Shown here in pieces: positions 1-39,169 of a DNA stretch of 64,000 nucleotides. The notes below the pieces were generated by a model. The model searched no databases. It was not told the DNA's origin and saw nothing but the letters and a program-made list of their open reading frames with translations. The position numbers were made by a program, and so were the translations under genes. Position 1 is the stretch's first letter, and each line of letters opens with the position of its first letter. This stretch comes from Rhizomys pruinosus (lineage: Eukaryota; Chordata; Mammalia; Rodentia; Spalacidae): assembly GCA_009823505.1 (NCBI GenBank), contig VZQC01007120.1, forward strand, positions 994,849-1,058,848, given 5' to 3'.

Positions 1-176
1 TGCAGGCTGGCAAAGTCTCCCCGGATTAGACTCCTGTGGCCTGGTGCAGGCTGGCAAAGTCTCCCCGGATTAGACTCCTGTGGCCTGGTGCAGGCTGGCA
101 AAGTCTCCCTGGATTAGATTCCTGTGGCCTGGTGCAGGCTGGCAAAGTCTCCCTGGATTAGAGTCCTGTGGCCAGG
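1..176. repeat. Minisatellite, 44-bp unit, cut by window edge
   Basis: Four consecutive copies of a 44-bp unit beginning tgcaggctggcaaagtctcc start at 1, 45, 89 and 133. They differ by only a few substitutions (cccc/ccct, gact/gatt/gagt). A fifth copy breaks off after 186. The array begins at base 1, so its full length lies outside the window. Open frames across it exist only because 44-bp units are free of stops in some frames; I do not regard them as genes. Confidence 0.95.
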
Positions 177-720
177 TGCAGGCCTTGTCTCTCTCCTGTC
201 CTTGGTCTCCATGTACAGGGTGGCCCACAAATGACCACAGAAGAATCTTCTCTAGGGAGAGCTTCTTCACCAGGCTATGCTCAGGCCCACAAGGATGTGG
301 CCAAGTTCCGTAGCAAGTATCCAGCAACTAGTCAAGTCCCAGAACAGGTATTCCCAGGCTGCACCTCTAGGGTGAATTTTCTTCAAGAAATTACAATGAA
401 GGAAAAACAGAAAAAAAAGAATATCTGAGTTGACATGAGTTGGTTGATAATGATACTAAAAAGTTCTTTGATTTATAAAACAATCTATCACATATTTCTT
501 TATTAGTTAAGTCTTAGTTCAGACTTAATTCATCAAAAATTTATTTATGCAAAACTTATGAGAAACATTCTTTATAAAAACAGGCATGTGTGTGGTTAAA
601 GGGGGTTCTATCCAAAACTCTTTCCCTCGAAGCTGGGTGCAGGAGTGAGCTCCTGCAGTCTCAGCTAATGCAGAAGCTGATGCAGGGGGATTACTAGTGT
701 CTAGGAGCTAAAGACTAGCC
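177..720. other. Intronic sequence, nothing recognised
   Basis: This is presumed NINL intron sequence. Short open frames exist but none shows similarity, splice context or codon structure that I recognise. AT-rich from about 430 to 600. Confidence 0.5.
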
Positions 721-721
721 T

Positions 722-875
722 TGAGCCAGGGGTGGCAGGGTATGCCTGAAATTCAGCACTTGGAAGGCTGAATCGGGAGGATTAGGAGTTCAAGGTCATT
801 CATCCTTGACTACATATGCAGCTTGAGACCAGCCTGAGGTACATGAGACCTTGTGTCAAAAAACAGCCCAAAACA
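722..875 (+). repeat. Old B1-type SINE
   Basis: A degenerate B1 body is readable: gccaggggtggcagggtatgcc, then cagcacttggaaggctgaatcgggagg, then a gagaccagcctgaggtacatgagacc block and a tail of tgtgtcaaaaaa. Its divergence and a small internal duplication mark it as an old copy. Confidence 0.7.
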
Positions 876-1689
876 AAAGAAAACAAAAACAAAGGCCAGC
901 CTGGGCACCATAACAAGACCTTGTCTCAACAGACCTAGTCAGATTGACTAAGGTGAGCCATCACACTCCCCTTGAACCATCTGCTTCTTCACATCCTAGG
1001 CATCAGCAAGGCTATGTTCAAACAAGCCAAACAGTAGAAATGGGACTAGAATTCTGCACGTCTTGGACATCATCACTGAAGTGGGTGATTCTAGACAAAA
1101 TCCGACACAGGCAACACTGCCAGATGACCAAGAATAAGAAATGTGCATGCTCAGATTATGGACTCCCAAGGTTTTATATGAGGCCATACTCATTGGCCCA
1201 TACATAGCATGGATGAGGCCTGGGTTTGATCTCTAAAATGAAAATAAACCTTCTCAATAATAAACCTCATGGAAAAAATTAAAAATCTCAGGAGATCCAC
1301 TGGGTTTACTGTCCAATCTTTTTCTTGCCTATTTGCTACAATAATAATAATTTGATAAGCTTTTCCAAGTTGACCACCATAATTTGTATCTACTTAAAGG
1401 AATGATTACCTGGTCCACAGTGTAGAATAAAGCAGAAAGCTTGTTTTAGTTACGTCTGATTCTTTATACTAGTTAGTTGCCTATAAGGCTTTGTCCTGAG
1501 GCACCTCAGGCTGAAAACTGGTAGCTATTTCTGGAGATACCAGTATAGGCATTGTTAGGGGCACCAAGAGTTGCAAAGTAACTTCATATGGTTTGAAAAT
1601 TGAGTAGGTAACTACCTTGAAGCTGTTAATTAATTCATAGATATTCCTCCCGCAAACAAAGTAGTGCTGGTTCTAAGGGTTTATTATGA

Positions 1690-1776
1690 GTTGTGAGCTC
1701 TATGTAGACCAAGCTGGCCTCGAGCTCGCAATGATCTACCTGCCTCTGCCTCCCAAGTGCTAGGTCTAAAGGTGTC
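1690..1776 (-). repeat. B1 SINE fragment, antisense
   Basis: The antisense B1 core is visible as tatgtagaccaagctggcct followed by ctgcctctgcctcccaagtg and ctaggtctaaaggtgt. The copy is truncated at both ends. Confidence 0.75.
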
Positions 1777-2218
1777 CAAGTACCTGGGTATGAGTTCATT
1801 TCTTATTGATGTCCCCTCAGTTTACATAAGAACTTACTTGTTCTTATTTCCACTTGCATGTTGCTTTGGCAATACCAGAAGATCAAGGTGAGCTGTGTTG
1901 TGATTCTGGGTGGGGTGTGTGTGCACTGTCTCTGGTCTGCTGTGTGTCCTGTGCTTGCATGTGGTCAGCCAGGTCACCCTCTGCAGTTGTGTGTTTTGGG
2001 GTTGTTGGAGTGTGGACTACCATCAGGTGGGATGCTCGGGACAGCTTGTAGGCTAGAGGAAAAGTCCAGAGTCTTCAGTTCCTCGGGGCTGTGGACTTGA
2101 TTGGCAGACTGCTCACAAGTCTCTTTGTGGCTGGTATAGTAGAACCTCACAGTTACCTCAGTGTCCCTAAGCAATCCCAGATAAATGTGCATTGTGCATG
2201 ACAGAGTGAGTGCTGGCC

Positions 2219-2976
2219 CTCTGCCTGGCCAGCCACTCCTAGCTGATCTCTACCTGCCCAGCCGCTCCAACCCGATCTCTACCTGCCCAGCCACTCCTAG
2301 CCGACCTCTACCTGCCCAGCCACTCCTAGCCGACCTCTACCTGCCCAGCCACTCCTAGCCGATCTCTACCTGGCCAGCCACTCCTAGATAACTTCTACCT
2401 GCCCAGCCACTCCTAGCCGATCTCTACCTGCCCAGCCACTCCTAGCCGATCTCTACCTGCCCAGCCACTCCTAGCTGATCTCTACCTGCCCAGCCACTCC
2501 TAGCTGATCTCTACCTGCCCAGCCACTCCTAGCTGACCTCTACCTGCCCAGCCACTCCTAGCCGATCTCTACCTGCCCAGCCACTCATAGCTGATCTCTA
2601 CCTGCCCAGCCACTCCTAGCTGATCTCTACCTGGCCAGCCACTCCTAGCTGACCTCTACCTGCCCAGCCACTCCTAGCTGATCTCTACCTGCCCAGCCAC
2701 TCCTAGCTGATCTCTACCTGGCCAGCCACTCCTAGCTGACCTCTACCTGCCCAACCACTCCTAGCTGATCTCTACCTGCCCAGCCACTCCTAGCTGATCT
2801 CTACCTGGCCAGCCACTCCTAGCCGATCTCTACCTGCCCAGCCATTCCTAGGTGATCTCTACCTGGCCAGCCACTCCTTGCTGACCTCTACCTGCCCAGC
2901 CATTCCTAGCTGATCTCTCCCTGCCCAGCCACTCCTAGCTGACCTCTACCTGGCCAGCCACTCCTTGCTGATCTCA
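2219..2976. repeat. Minisatellite, 29-bp unit, about 26 copies
   Basis: A 29-bp unit (ctgcccagccactcctagct, then gatctctac) repeats without interruption for about 750 bp. Variation is by substitution at a few fixed positions (gcccag/ggccag, agctgat/agccgat/agctgac), with almost no indels. It lies in a NINL intron about 3.4 kb before the first exon seen here. No coding role is apparent. Confidence 0.95.
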
Positions 2977-3229
2977 GGTACCTGGAATACACGCCTCTGT
3001 CAACAGTCATCACTGAAAATGTTCTGCAGCCTGGCCTACACCATCCTGTTGTTGGGAAAGAATCCCTGTTTTGGGGACCTGATTAATTTGTAATATGTGT
3101 ATGTGTTCCCCAAATACCCATTTAGGTGTCAGAAAGATCCACATAGGGGCCAAGGCTGCCTTCTGGGTTGGCACTACTTCATAAAATGATGTGAGCTCCA
3201 GGCACACTCAAAATATAAGAGGAGGGGAT

Positions 3230-3437
3230 GGGGATATAGCTCAGTTGGTAGAGTGCCAACCTACTATGTGTAAGGCCCTGGGTTCAGATCCCAGCATCAC
3301 ATAAACTCAGCATGGTACTGTATGCTTTTACTCCTGGTACTCAGTAGGTGAAGGCAGAAGGATCCGGAGTTTTCTAGGTCATCCTCAACTGCATATGATA
3401 ATTTAGAGGCCAGCCTGGGTTACATGAAATACTATCT
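3230..3437 (+). repeat. B4 SINE (ID-like head plus B1-like body), 5' part
   Basis: The head is tRNA-derived and ID-like: gggatatagctcagttggta and the B-box-like region ctgggttcagatcccagc. It is followed by a B1-like part (ctcctggtactcagtaggtg, gaggccagcctgggttacat). The copy stops at 3437 because an L1 was inserted; its A-rich tail resumes at about 4884. The tRNA-like head is not a functional tRNA gene. Confidence 0.8.
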
Positions 3438-3438
3438 T

Positions 3439-4868
3439 TTTTTTCTTTATTTATTTATTTTAAGGGATTCTACAATATAAGAGCACAGTTGTTTTCAGAT
3501 CACATTGACGTTGCTCAGTTTGCCATACAATTAGGTAATTGGCACTAGCATCCACAGATGAGAGATACCATTTGTCATTTGTTTTTCTGGGACTGTGTTA
3601 CTTCACTCAGCATGATATCTTCTAGCTCCAGCCATTTTCCTGCAAAGTTCATGATGTCATCTTTCTTTACCACTGCATAGAACTCCATTGTGTAGATGTA
3701 CCACATTTTCTCTATCCACTAGTCAGTTGAGGGGCTGGTCAGTCACTTGGGCTGGTTCCAGCTCCTTGCTATTGTGAAGAGAGCTGCAATAAACATGGCT
3801 GTGCATGTATCTCTGCAGTAAGATGAGTCTTGTGGGTACATGCCCAGGAGTGATTTGGCTGGGTCAGGTGACAAGTTCATTCCAAGTCTTCCAACGGTTC
3901 TCCACATTGCTTTCCATATTGGCTGTATGAGTTTACATTTCCACCAGCAGTGGATGAGTGTTTCCCTTTCCCCACAACCTCTCCAGCATTTGGTATCATT
4001 TGTTTTCTTGATCCTAGCCACTCTTATTGGAGTAAGATGATATCTTAAAGTGGTTTTGATTTGCATTTCCTTAATGATTAGTGATGTTGAACACTTTTTA
4101 AGATGTTTCTCAGCCATCTCTTATTCCTCACTTGTGAAGACTCTGTTCAGCTCTTTGCTCCATCTTTTGAGTGGGTCATTTGTTTTCTTTCTCCCTTGTT
4201 TTTTGAGTAGTTTATATATTCTGGAAATCAATGCTTTGTCAGATGTATCTGCAGTGAAGGTTTCCTCCCACACTGTGGGTTTTCTCTTCATTGTTTCTTA
4301 ATTGTTTCTTTTGATGTACAGAAGCTTTTGAGTTTAATGAGGTCCCATTTGTCAATTGTTGACCTTAATTCTTTTTTTTTTTTATTTTCGTATGTGTATG
4401 AATGTACTGTCTGCATGCAGATTTGTGCACCCATGTGTCGTGCAATGCCGCAGAGGTCAGAAGAGTGTGTCAGATTCCCCTGGAACTGAAGTTAAAGACG
4501 GTTCTCAGCTGCCATGTGGGTGCTGGGGATCGAACCCAGGTCCTTTGCAAGAGCAGTCGGTGCTCTTAACCGCTAGGCCATCTCTCCAGCCCCCAAGTTG
4601 ACCTTAATTCTTTTGCAGCTGCTGTCTGATTTAGGAAGTCTTTTCCTACTCCTATGTCTTGTAGTCTGCTGCCAACTTTTTCTTCTATCACCTTCACAGT
4701 TTGGAGTTTCACATTGAGGTCTTTAATCCATCTGGAGTTGACTTTTGTACAGGGCGAGAGGTAGGGGTTTAATTTCATTCTTCTACAAGTGATGATCCAG
4801 TTTTGCCAACACCACTTGCTGAAGATGCTGTCTTTCCTCCATTGTGTCTTCTTGGGAATACTTCAAGA
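3439..4868 (-). mobile_element. L1 LINE 3' fragment, antisense, inserted into the B4
   Basis: On the minus strand this is the C-terminal end of L1 ORF2 and the 3' tail. The frame at 3743-4117 carries the [19 protein letters not shown] motif typical of the ORF2 C-terminus, and the plus strand begins with an oligo-T block. The element is flanked by an imperfect duplication, atgaaatactatctt at 3424-3438 and atgaaatcctatctt at 4869-4883. The copy is 5'-truncated and frameshifted. A B2 element (about 4376-4596) splits it. Confidence 0.9.
4376..4596 (-). repeat. B2 SINE, antisense, inside the L1
   Basis: A complete antisense B2 ends with ggccatctctccagccccc and carries the B-box-like tggggatcgaacccaggtcc. 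An exact 18-bp target-site duplication, gttgaccttaattctttt, lies at 4358-4375 and 4597-4614 in the L1. This proves insertion after the L1. Confidence 0.95.
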
Positions 4869-4883
4869 ATGAAATCCTATCTT

Positions 4884-32207
<27,324 letters not shown>

Positions 32208-32947
32208 ACTATTGGCTTTCCTAGCTTTCACTTGAAGGAACAAAGATGACGCAACTGAGATGCCATAATTTTCAGTGGCTCATTTGCCATGTGCCTTCAG
32301 AAACACAAACACAAAGATGTTTGCCCTACAAACATCTGGGAATGTCTACTGTGTGCCAGGCACTGGGGAAGCAGGTGTGGCATAGCAGACCTTTGTGGTT
32401 AGCGGTCTTGGGTATCTTCTTCAATTAAGTTCCCTACTTTGATACCTATGAGAAAGAAAGTCTCTGGAGGCACTCATCAAAAACAAGTAAAAGAAGGGTT
32501 AAACGTTTTCAGTATTGGGGCTAGAAAGATTGAAATTCAGAGTCTGGGCTCTGCATGTTTTACCATTTCACTGTCCTGTGGGCTATATCCGTGATACACA
32601 TAGAGGCCTCCATATTGGTCAGTATGTGCTCCCAGAAGGCAGTGCTCCAGGAAGTCAGTGCTCCCGGAAGGCAGTACTCCCTAGTCATCCAGGCTGCTGC
32701 CCCTAAGGTCGGGAAGGAGGTGGTGTTGACAGGGCCTGTTGAGGCTGTGGGCTCAGGGATGGCAGTGTTTATTGCAAGTGCAAAATGTTGTCACACTGGA
32801 AATTATACATATTTTTTAAAAAGTAAATTTTATAACTTAAATATATGTAAATTATGGTCATTTGGTTTACCAGAATACTACTGTAATATGAAATGTCACT
32901 GTATTTAACAATAACTTCTTTTCTATTAAAACTGACAATTCTTTGTT
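32208..32947 (+). other. NINL: NINL 3' UTR with ATTAAA signal
   Basis: No SINE interrupts this stretch, in contrast to its surroundings. An ATTAAA hexamer lies at 32925-32930 and a T-rich region (tttgttttactttttt) follows within 20 bases. A polyadenylation site near 32945 is inferred. Three imperfect repeats of gtgctcccggaaggcag type occur at 32627-32676. Confidence 0.7.
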
Positions 32948-33004
32948 TTACTTTTTTAAAGTCATAAAATATTTTATACATATGGAAAATAGTTTTATAA
33001 GAAT

Positions 33005-33310
33005 CACCCATGGGTCTGGGGAGGTGGATAAAGCACTTCTCTGCAAGCCTGAAGACCAGGGTTCAGATCCCAGAACCCACCCAGAAGTCAGGCAGGGGTG
33101 GTGGCTGCCTCTAATCCCAGCACTCAGGAGGCAGAGACATGGGAGATCAGCTGGAACGGACAAGTTCCGGGTCCAACAAGAGCTAGGGCCTCAGTAAGTA
33201 GAGCTACTAAGGAAGATACCCAATGTCCACTTCAGACCTCCACCTGTGCCTGCATATGGCCACAGCATATGGGTGTAAACATGTATATACACACTACACA
33301 CATATATGCA
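33005..33310 (+). repeat. B3-type SINE
   Basis: Head gtctggggaggtggataaag, central ggtggctgcctctaatccca and tail of ca/ta repeats. The arrangement is that of the longer B3 class. Confidence 0.75.
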
Positions 33311-33341
33311 TGCAATTTTTAAAAAAAGAAAGAAAGCAGCT

Positions 33342-33546
33342 GGGCATGATGGCACACACCTATAATCCCAGCACTCAGAAGGCATAGGTAGGCAGATCTC
33401 TGCAAGTTCAAGGCCTTCCTGGTCTACATAGTGAGTTCCAGGACAGCTGGGGCTACAGGGAGACTCCATCTCATAAACACCAAAAAAAAAAAAAGAAAAA
33501 AAAGAAAAGGAAGGAAGGAAGGAAGGAAGGAAGGAAGGAAGGAAGG
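33342..33546 (+). repeat. B1 SINE with (GGAA)n tail
   Basis: B1 33342-33478, then poly(A) and (GGAA)n at 33506-33546, the same arrangement as at 12579-12802. Confidence 0.92.
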
Positions 33547-33837
33547 AAAAGAAAAGAGCAGCCACCTGCCAGGTGTACTTCAGAAGAGATCCTGCTGTAA
33601 CCCTGTAGTCAGAAGTGGAGAGCGAGAGCGCGCTGTGGCTTTCAGGCCCCCTTCCTCTTCCTGGGGAACACCTGTCCTGGAGCCCTCCTGTGTTGGTACT
33701 TACCATATATGCTCGTAGGGGAAAAACTTGACAGCACTGTAGAAAGACCCATGAGTGGAGTAGACAGAAGCAGCTGTTCTGGAATAGGAAGACTCAACAC
33801 CCTGAAGTTGAGCAGTTCTTCAGTAAAAGTACAGAGC

Positions 33838-33975
33838 TAGGCATGGCGGTGCGCACCTTTAATCCCAGCACTCAGGAGGCAGAGGCAGGTGGATCTTCAT
33901 GAGTTCAAGACCAGCCTGGTCTACATAGTGAGTTGTAGGCCAGCTGAGGCTAAAAAGAGGCCCTGTTTCAAAACA
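33838..33975 (+). repeat. B1 SINE
   Basis: From gctaggcatggcggtgcgca to gaggccctgtttcaaaac. Confidence 0.92.
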
Positions 33976-34100
33976 AACAAATCAACAAAAAGGATAATAT
34001 ATTATGATGAAGTGATGATTCTGGTAGTATAAGCTTGGGAATTAATCAATTAGGCATTGTAATTCACCATACTAGCAAACTAAGATAAAACAGTATAATT

Positions 34101-34357
34101 GGGGCTGGAGAGATAGCCTAGCAGTTAAGAGCACCGACTGCTCTTGCAGAGGACCCGGGTTCAATCCCCAGCACCCACATGGCAGCTGAGAACCGTCTGT
34201 AACTCCAATTCCAGGAGAACTCCAGTTCCAGGGGAATCCGAGACCTCTTCTGATCTCCGCGGCATTGCACGACATGGGTGCACAAACCTACATGCAGACA
34301 GTACACTCATACACATACAAAAATAAATAAAATTTAAAAAAATGTTTAAAAAAAAAC
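34101..34357 (+). repeat. Young B2 SINE
   Basis: Full-length B2 with the internal ccaattccagg/ccagttccagg duplication. The target duplication cagtataatt lies at 34091-34100 and 34358-34367. Confidence 0.94.
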
Positions 34358-34401
34358 CAGTATAATTATCTCCAGAGATTAACAAAAAAAAAAAGTTCCA
34401 G

Positions 34402-34870
34402 CTGGGCATGGTGATATACCCCTCTAATCCCACCCCTTGGGAGGCAGAGCCAGGTGGATCTCTGTGAGTTCAACGCCAGCCTAGTCTACATAGAGAGCTC
34501 CAGGCCAGCTGGGACTAAAGGAAGACCCTGTCTCAAAAGACAAAAAAAAGTTCCAGGCCAGCTGAGGCTACAGGGAGACCCTGTCTCTCAAAAAGACCGC
34601 CCCCCCCCAAAAAAAACGGTATGACAACATCCAACATCCATTCCTAATTAAAAATTTACAAGTTAACATTATACTTAGTAAGAGAGTGAATGCTTTACTT
34701 CTAGGATCAGTAATAAGAGGTGTGTTTCCTCACTATTCAATATTCTATGGTAGGCAGAGGCAGGTGGATCTTTGTGAGTTCAAGGCCAGCCTGGTCTACA
34801 GAGTGAGTTCCAGGACAGCTGAGGCTACAGGGAGACCCTGTCTCAAAAAGACCAAAAAAAAAAAAAAAAA
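34402..34870 (+). repeat. B1 SINE and two B1 fragments
   Basis: B1 at 34402-34548. A 3' fragment at 34551-34600 is followed by a C-run. A 5'-truncated copy lies at 34751-34870. Confidence 0.88.
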
Positions 34871-34959
34871 TACTAAAAGAAATGGCAGGCAGAAATAAAT
34901 GGAAGATACACGTTGTTTATGGAACAGAAGAGTCAATAGTGACAAGATGTTTATCCACA

Positions 34960-35135
34960 TAGATATGCAGAGCCAGTGCAACCCTAATCATAACACCAGC
35001 AGGACTTCTTTGTTTTGGGCAGAAGTTGACAAGCTGATCCTAAATTTTTCACAAAAGCAAAGGGCTCAGCATAACCCCTCCCCCTGAAAATTAAAAAAAA
35101 AAATTGCAGCATTAAGTTTTACCTATTTCAAAATT
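34960..35135 (+). repeat. Old L1 ORF2 fragment, sense
   Basis: The stretch gcagaagttgacaagctgat followed by cctaaatttttcacaaaagc is the conserved L1 ORF2 'agaaatagacaagctgatcc' region, degraded. Confidence 0.65.
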
Positions 35136-35960
35136 ACATATGCATACCTGTTGAGTTAGAAATGCCACTCTACCAAAGAATCTCTCGAGAGGCCAAAAAA
35201 CTGTGGAGGAAAAGCTTTAGTAAAAGAACATCACATCAAGGAAAAAGTACAGAACAACACAGAGACAGTGACAGAGACAGATCGACTAGTCGGCCTGAGC
35301 ACACTCCCTTGGGACTGGAGGGCAGTGGTCCGATCCTCTCCCACTTTTATTCCCAGTTAGGAGATTACCACTGCAGTTACGGTGACCCTTTCTCTGATTG
35401 TTGGGGTCTTGGTGGTTGCAGACCAGGCAGTCTTTCATTGGATCAGTCCACCTGTTCTGCACCCCTTTGTTTGAAACAATGGCTGTGTTTAGCAGCGTGA
35501 AGCCACTGGAGAGTAATGGGCTCCTTAGGAAATGAGAAGCACTCCTACAGGGCTGGGAAAGTTCATCCTGACCTCAGGTAGCTCTGGGAACTAATAACTC
35601 AAGGTGGGAGGGAGTAACTATGGGAACCAGACCTGCTTCAACTAGAGAGTTGCTCCTGCATGGTTAACTCTTTCCTTTTGATTAACTTCTTTCTGACCTG
35701 GCCCTAACAGCCCAGTGCTTTCCAGTAGTGTGACTAGGGTCAGGGAAAACAGGTCAGTGGGGAAGAGCCCAAAGACCATAAGGAAGCTGCAGAAGCTGAC
35801 TTGTGACAAAGGCGCAAAGGTGAGAAGCTAGAAATGGTTCTGGAATAGAAGCTTATCAGCATGTTGGGGGAAGAGAAATGCAGAATCTATGCCTTGAAGT
35901 ATATACAGAAGTATTATTACCTTAAAACGAATCATAGGCTTAAGTGCTATCTAAAAGCTA
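35136..35960. other. Intergenic, nothing recognised
   Basis: Unique or too degraded to identify. A short acagagacagtgacagagac repeat lies near 35258-35280. Confidence 0.4.
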
Positions 35961-35963
35961 AAC

Positions 35964-36345
35964 CTAGCTGGGCGTGGTGGTGCACGCCTTTAATCCTCCT
36001 TGGGAGGCAGAGGCAGGCGGATCTTTGTGAGTTCAAGGCCAGCCTGGTCTACAGAGTGAGTTCCAGGACGGCTGGGACTACAGGGAGACCCTGTCTCAAA
36101 AAGAACAACAACAACAAAAAAAAAGCTAAACCTAACTCTTTTAGGTGGGAAAAAAACTAAATTGGATTTCATCAGAGTTAAAAAATACCTGTTTTTGCCG
36201 GGCGTGGTGGCGCACGCCTTTAATCCTGGCACTTGGGAGGCAGAGGCAGGCGGATCTTTGTGATTTCAAGGCCAGCCTGGTCTACAGAGTGAGTTCCAGG
36301 ACAGCTGGGGCTACAGGGAGACCCTGTCTCGAAAAGACCAAAAAA

Positions 36346-36382
<37 letters not shown>
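35964..36382 (+). repeat. Two B1 SINEs
   Basis: B1 at 35964-36112 lacks about 10 bases at the 'cccagcact' position. B1 at 36197-36345 has a (TAAA)n tail to 36382 and duplication aaaatacctgttttt at 36182-36196 and 36383-36397. Confidence 0.93.
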
Positions 36383-36384
<2 letters not shown>

Positions 36385-36397
36385 AATACCTGTTTTT

Positions 36398-37040
36398 AAA
36401 GATATAGATCAAAACTGAAAAATACACGGTAGTTGGAGATGGCCTTTGCAAAGCACAGGCCATGGAGAAGGCATATTTAGAGTATATAAATGAGACAAGA
36501 TAGACGGGCAGGGAAAACGTGGTGGGCTTAGAAGGAAAAGGAGTCCCTGACTCATGAATTTGGTTGGGGCCTCTGGCCAGCAGAGAAACAAGAATTCCAG
36601 CACAATTATCAACTATTTAAGGCCTTTCTCCCTTCCCAGCTATAAACCTACAATTTTCTAGGAATCGCACCAGAAATCCTATTTACAGGAAGAGGCAAGC
36701 ACTAAGTACTGTGTAAGCAGAGCAGTTCCTGGTCTCACCTTATCAGATTACAACCCAATCACAGCCTCTCCAGAACTACCTCACTTATATTGTTTAGCAA
36801 ATGGGGGCGGGGAGGATTCTTAGCAACCTTTTGAGGTGGAACTTGAGAGCCACCAAAATGATATATATGGCTCATGCTAAGACAATTCATTGCTTATTCT
36901 CCCTTGAGGAGACTCTACCCACACTTAAGTATATCTTTCTCCAACTTTCTTTAAGAAGCCCACACTTGTATCACAGATGTGTTTTGTTTTCTTCTGATCA
37001 CCTCTCTTTACTGCCCCCCCCATGTTTAAGCTTATAGTAA
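36398..37040. other. Intergenic, nothing recognised
   Basis: No exon, promoter or named repeat could be supported. Confidence 0.4.
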
Positions 37041-37044
37041 AATA

Positions 37045-37502
37045 CTTTTTTTTTTTTTGTCTTTTTGAGACAGGGTCTCCCGTTAGTCCCAGCTGGCCTG
37101 GGGCTTGCTCTGTAGACCAAGCTGGCCTTGAACTCACAAGATACACCTGCCTCTGTCTCCCAAGTACTGGGATTAAAGGCTACTCCTGAAATTCTTTTTT
37201 TTTAAATACTTTTATTGATGATTTGTTTATTTCATACATCATCCTTCAGTCCAATTTAGACACATTCCCCTCTCCCTGCTCCCCCCACCCGTTTTCATGC
37301 CTTCTGCCATACATGTCTTGCATCTTTCAATCTTTCCAAAGTTTTTCCACTGCTTGTTGTTTGGGCAGAGTTTAACTGTATTATTCAGTTATTTAACCCA
37401 GTCTTTATGTTGTTGTTGTTCCCTCCCCTTTGTATTGCTCCAACATATGCCTATATAACCATCACATATGTATCAAAATTATGTACTCCTGAAATTCTTT
37501 TT
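37045..37502 (-). repeat. Antisense B1, then 3' end of an L1
   Basis: B1 37045-37180. The following 37200-37483 reads on the minus strand as an L1 3' UTR end, with duplication tactcctgaaattcttttt-like copies at 37181-37199 and 37484-37502. This is a strongly 5'-truncated L1 of about 285 bp. Confidence 0.8.
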
Positions 37503-38357
37503 AGCATTAAAGCCATGAACTCCAGGTTGGTCTGAGTTGAAGTCGCTAAAGTCTAGAACTCTTCAGGCTGCTGAAGGCAGCAGTGCAAAGCCATGCTCGT
37601 ACCTCACCACTGACATAAGGAACCCTTAAAATTCAGAACATCGCTGTCAGACCTCGTCCTGGGACTGCTCATGCTCTGCTTTCTGGTGGTGTGTCTGGTC
37701 CGTGAGGGGATGCTAGCTGAGTAGCTGTGGCTGGGATGGTGGAGCATGACAGGATAGTCCAGCTCTTGGCTTAGCCTTCAAGTTGCTCCCATGCTGTGTT
37801 AAGTAGGCCCTGTGGAGAGGCTACGTAGAGAGCGAAAGCAAGCTGTTCCAGCCATGCCGCCATCAGAATGCCACTACGTCACAGACCTCAAGCAAGATGT
37901 ATAGAACAGCCCTGCTGAGTCAAGTCTACGGGCATTAGCCATGGTCCTGCCATTTTGGAAAACTGCTCCATTTTGGTCAAACAAAGACAATTCCTGAAAC
38001 TAAAGTAACTTAGTCTTAGATTTTTGCACTCCCTGGTCCACTGACCCCAGTAAATGCTGACCACAGAGAGATTTATTGGCTACCTGACACTATTTCCCTA
38101 GCCGCCCCTAGAAAAAGCTGACTGCAGGCCAAAAAAGGAAGAATTCAGTCCCCTTGTCTCTTCCCCTTTTCTGTTCCATTACTCCAGCCTGTAAGTGGAC
38201 AATAGGCTCTGACTCTTAGACTAGAGACCCCCTCCACAGGTCTTTTTACCGAAGAAAGCCTGTGCTGTCATTGAATGGCTCATCCTCTATCCAGTCCGTT
38301 CTGCCCACCAACCTTACAACTGGGAGGGAATAAAATGATGTAACTTATAGTCACAAT
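37503..38357. other. Intergenic, possibly old LTR sequence
   Basis: An AATAAA (near 38328) and an LTR-like flavour suggest old retroviral sequence in the second half, but I cannot assign a family. Confidence 0.3.
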
Positions 38358-38724
38358 TTTGTGTTTTGTAAGGTTATGGCGCGCTCCCCCCGGAATGAAA
38401 AGCCACAAGGTCTAAGCTTTTCGGAGCAAAGTTTAATTCAGAGTAGCCGAGGCTAGGCTCAGGGGAGAGGTAGAACCAAGCCAAGCACAGAATGGCGTCT
38501 GGCTTGGGAATTTAAGGGAGAAGGTGGGAGCAGGATTCAGTGGGAGTGGGTGGGTCGGAATCTGGAATCTGGCTTCCAGAAGGGCGAGGCAGAAGATTCC
38601 TGGGTAATTGGTGGTGGCCTGCTTTAGCATAGCCAAAGGCTATGCCTGGTACTGCAGGTTCTTGGGTAATGTGGATCTTAGGTGACTCTGCATTCCGATG
38701 GGCTTCTGGAGCTCACCCCCTGAC
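38358..38724 (-). mobile_element. Endogenous retrovirus LTR, antisense
   Basis: On the minus strand the element begins TGTCAGGGGGTGAGCTCC (at about 38724) and ends near ...TTACAAAACACA (about 38358), with an ATTAAA signal followed by a GC-rich R/U5-like part. Immediately upstream on that strand is a purine-rich tract, aaaaggctggaa, like a polypurine primer. This makes it the 3' LTR of a provirus whose body extends towards the assembly gap. Confidence 0.6.
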
Positions 38725-39169
38725 ATTCCAGCCTTTTGTTCCTATAGGGAAAAAGGGCGGAGATCCGTCTTCTGTAGCTACTTCAAGCTGGACATGGACG
38801 TTGAGGGGTAAGAATTATAGGCTGGAAGATCAGAGTGTGATTTTTTAGCTTTGACCGCCTTGGGTGTCCAGTGCCCAATCCGGGTCAGCAGTGGCCAGCT
38901 GTTGATAGGCGACCTTTCCGTCTGAAACTGAGAGAAGAATCTGGTTAAGTCTTACATGAGTAAACCAGTGCAGGGACCAACAGTACAAACAGGGGGCTAC
39001 AGGGTGCATTAGCAATTGGAGGGTCCAGGTCTAGGGAATGCAGAGGGAAAAAGGATGTGTACCCTGGTTTGAGAAATTGGAAAAAGTTTTAGTACACAGA
39101 GCTCTAGAATGAGGGCCAGCTTTACTACACGGGGCTCCAGAATGAGAGCCATAACCATGAGAATATAAA
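38725..39169 (-). mobile_element. Probable ERV internal remnant
   Basis: Non-repetitive sequence adjoining the LTR on its internal side. No coding motif survives in the short frames visible, and it runs into the gap. Assignment is by position only. Confidence 0.35.

Noticed and set aside
1854..1892. Possible NINL exon ending at gatcaag/gtgagc
   Set aside because: The donor looks good, but the peptide does not match NINL and no convincing acceptor of fitting phase is present.
2219..2976. CRISPR-like array
   Set aside because: Units are contiguous with no unique spacers, and the genome is a mammal's; it is a minisatellite.
3232..3305. tRNA-like sequence with A and B boxes
   Set aside because: It is the ID-like head of a B4 SINE, followed by B1-type sequence; no proper acceptor stem or anticodon arm.
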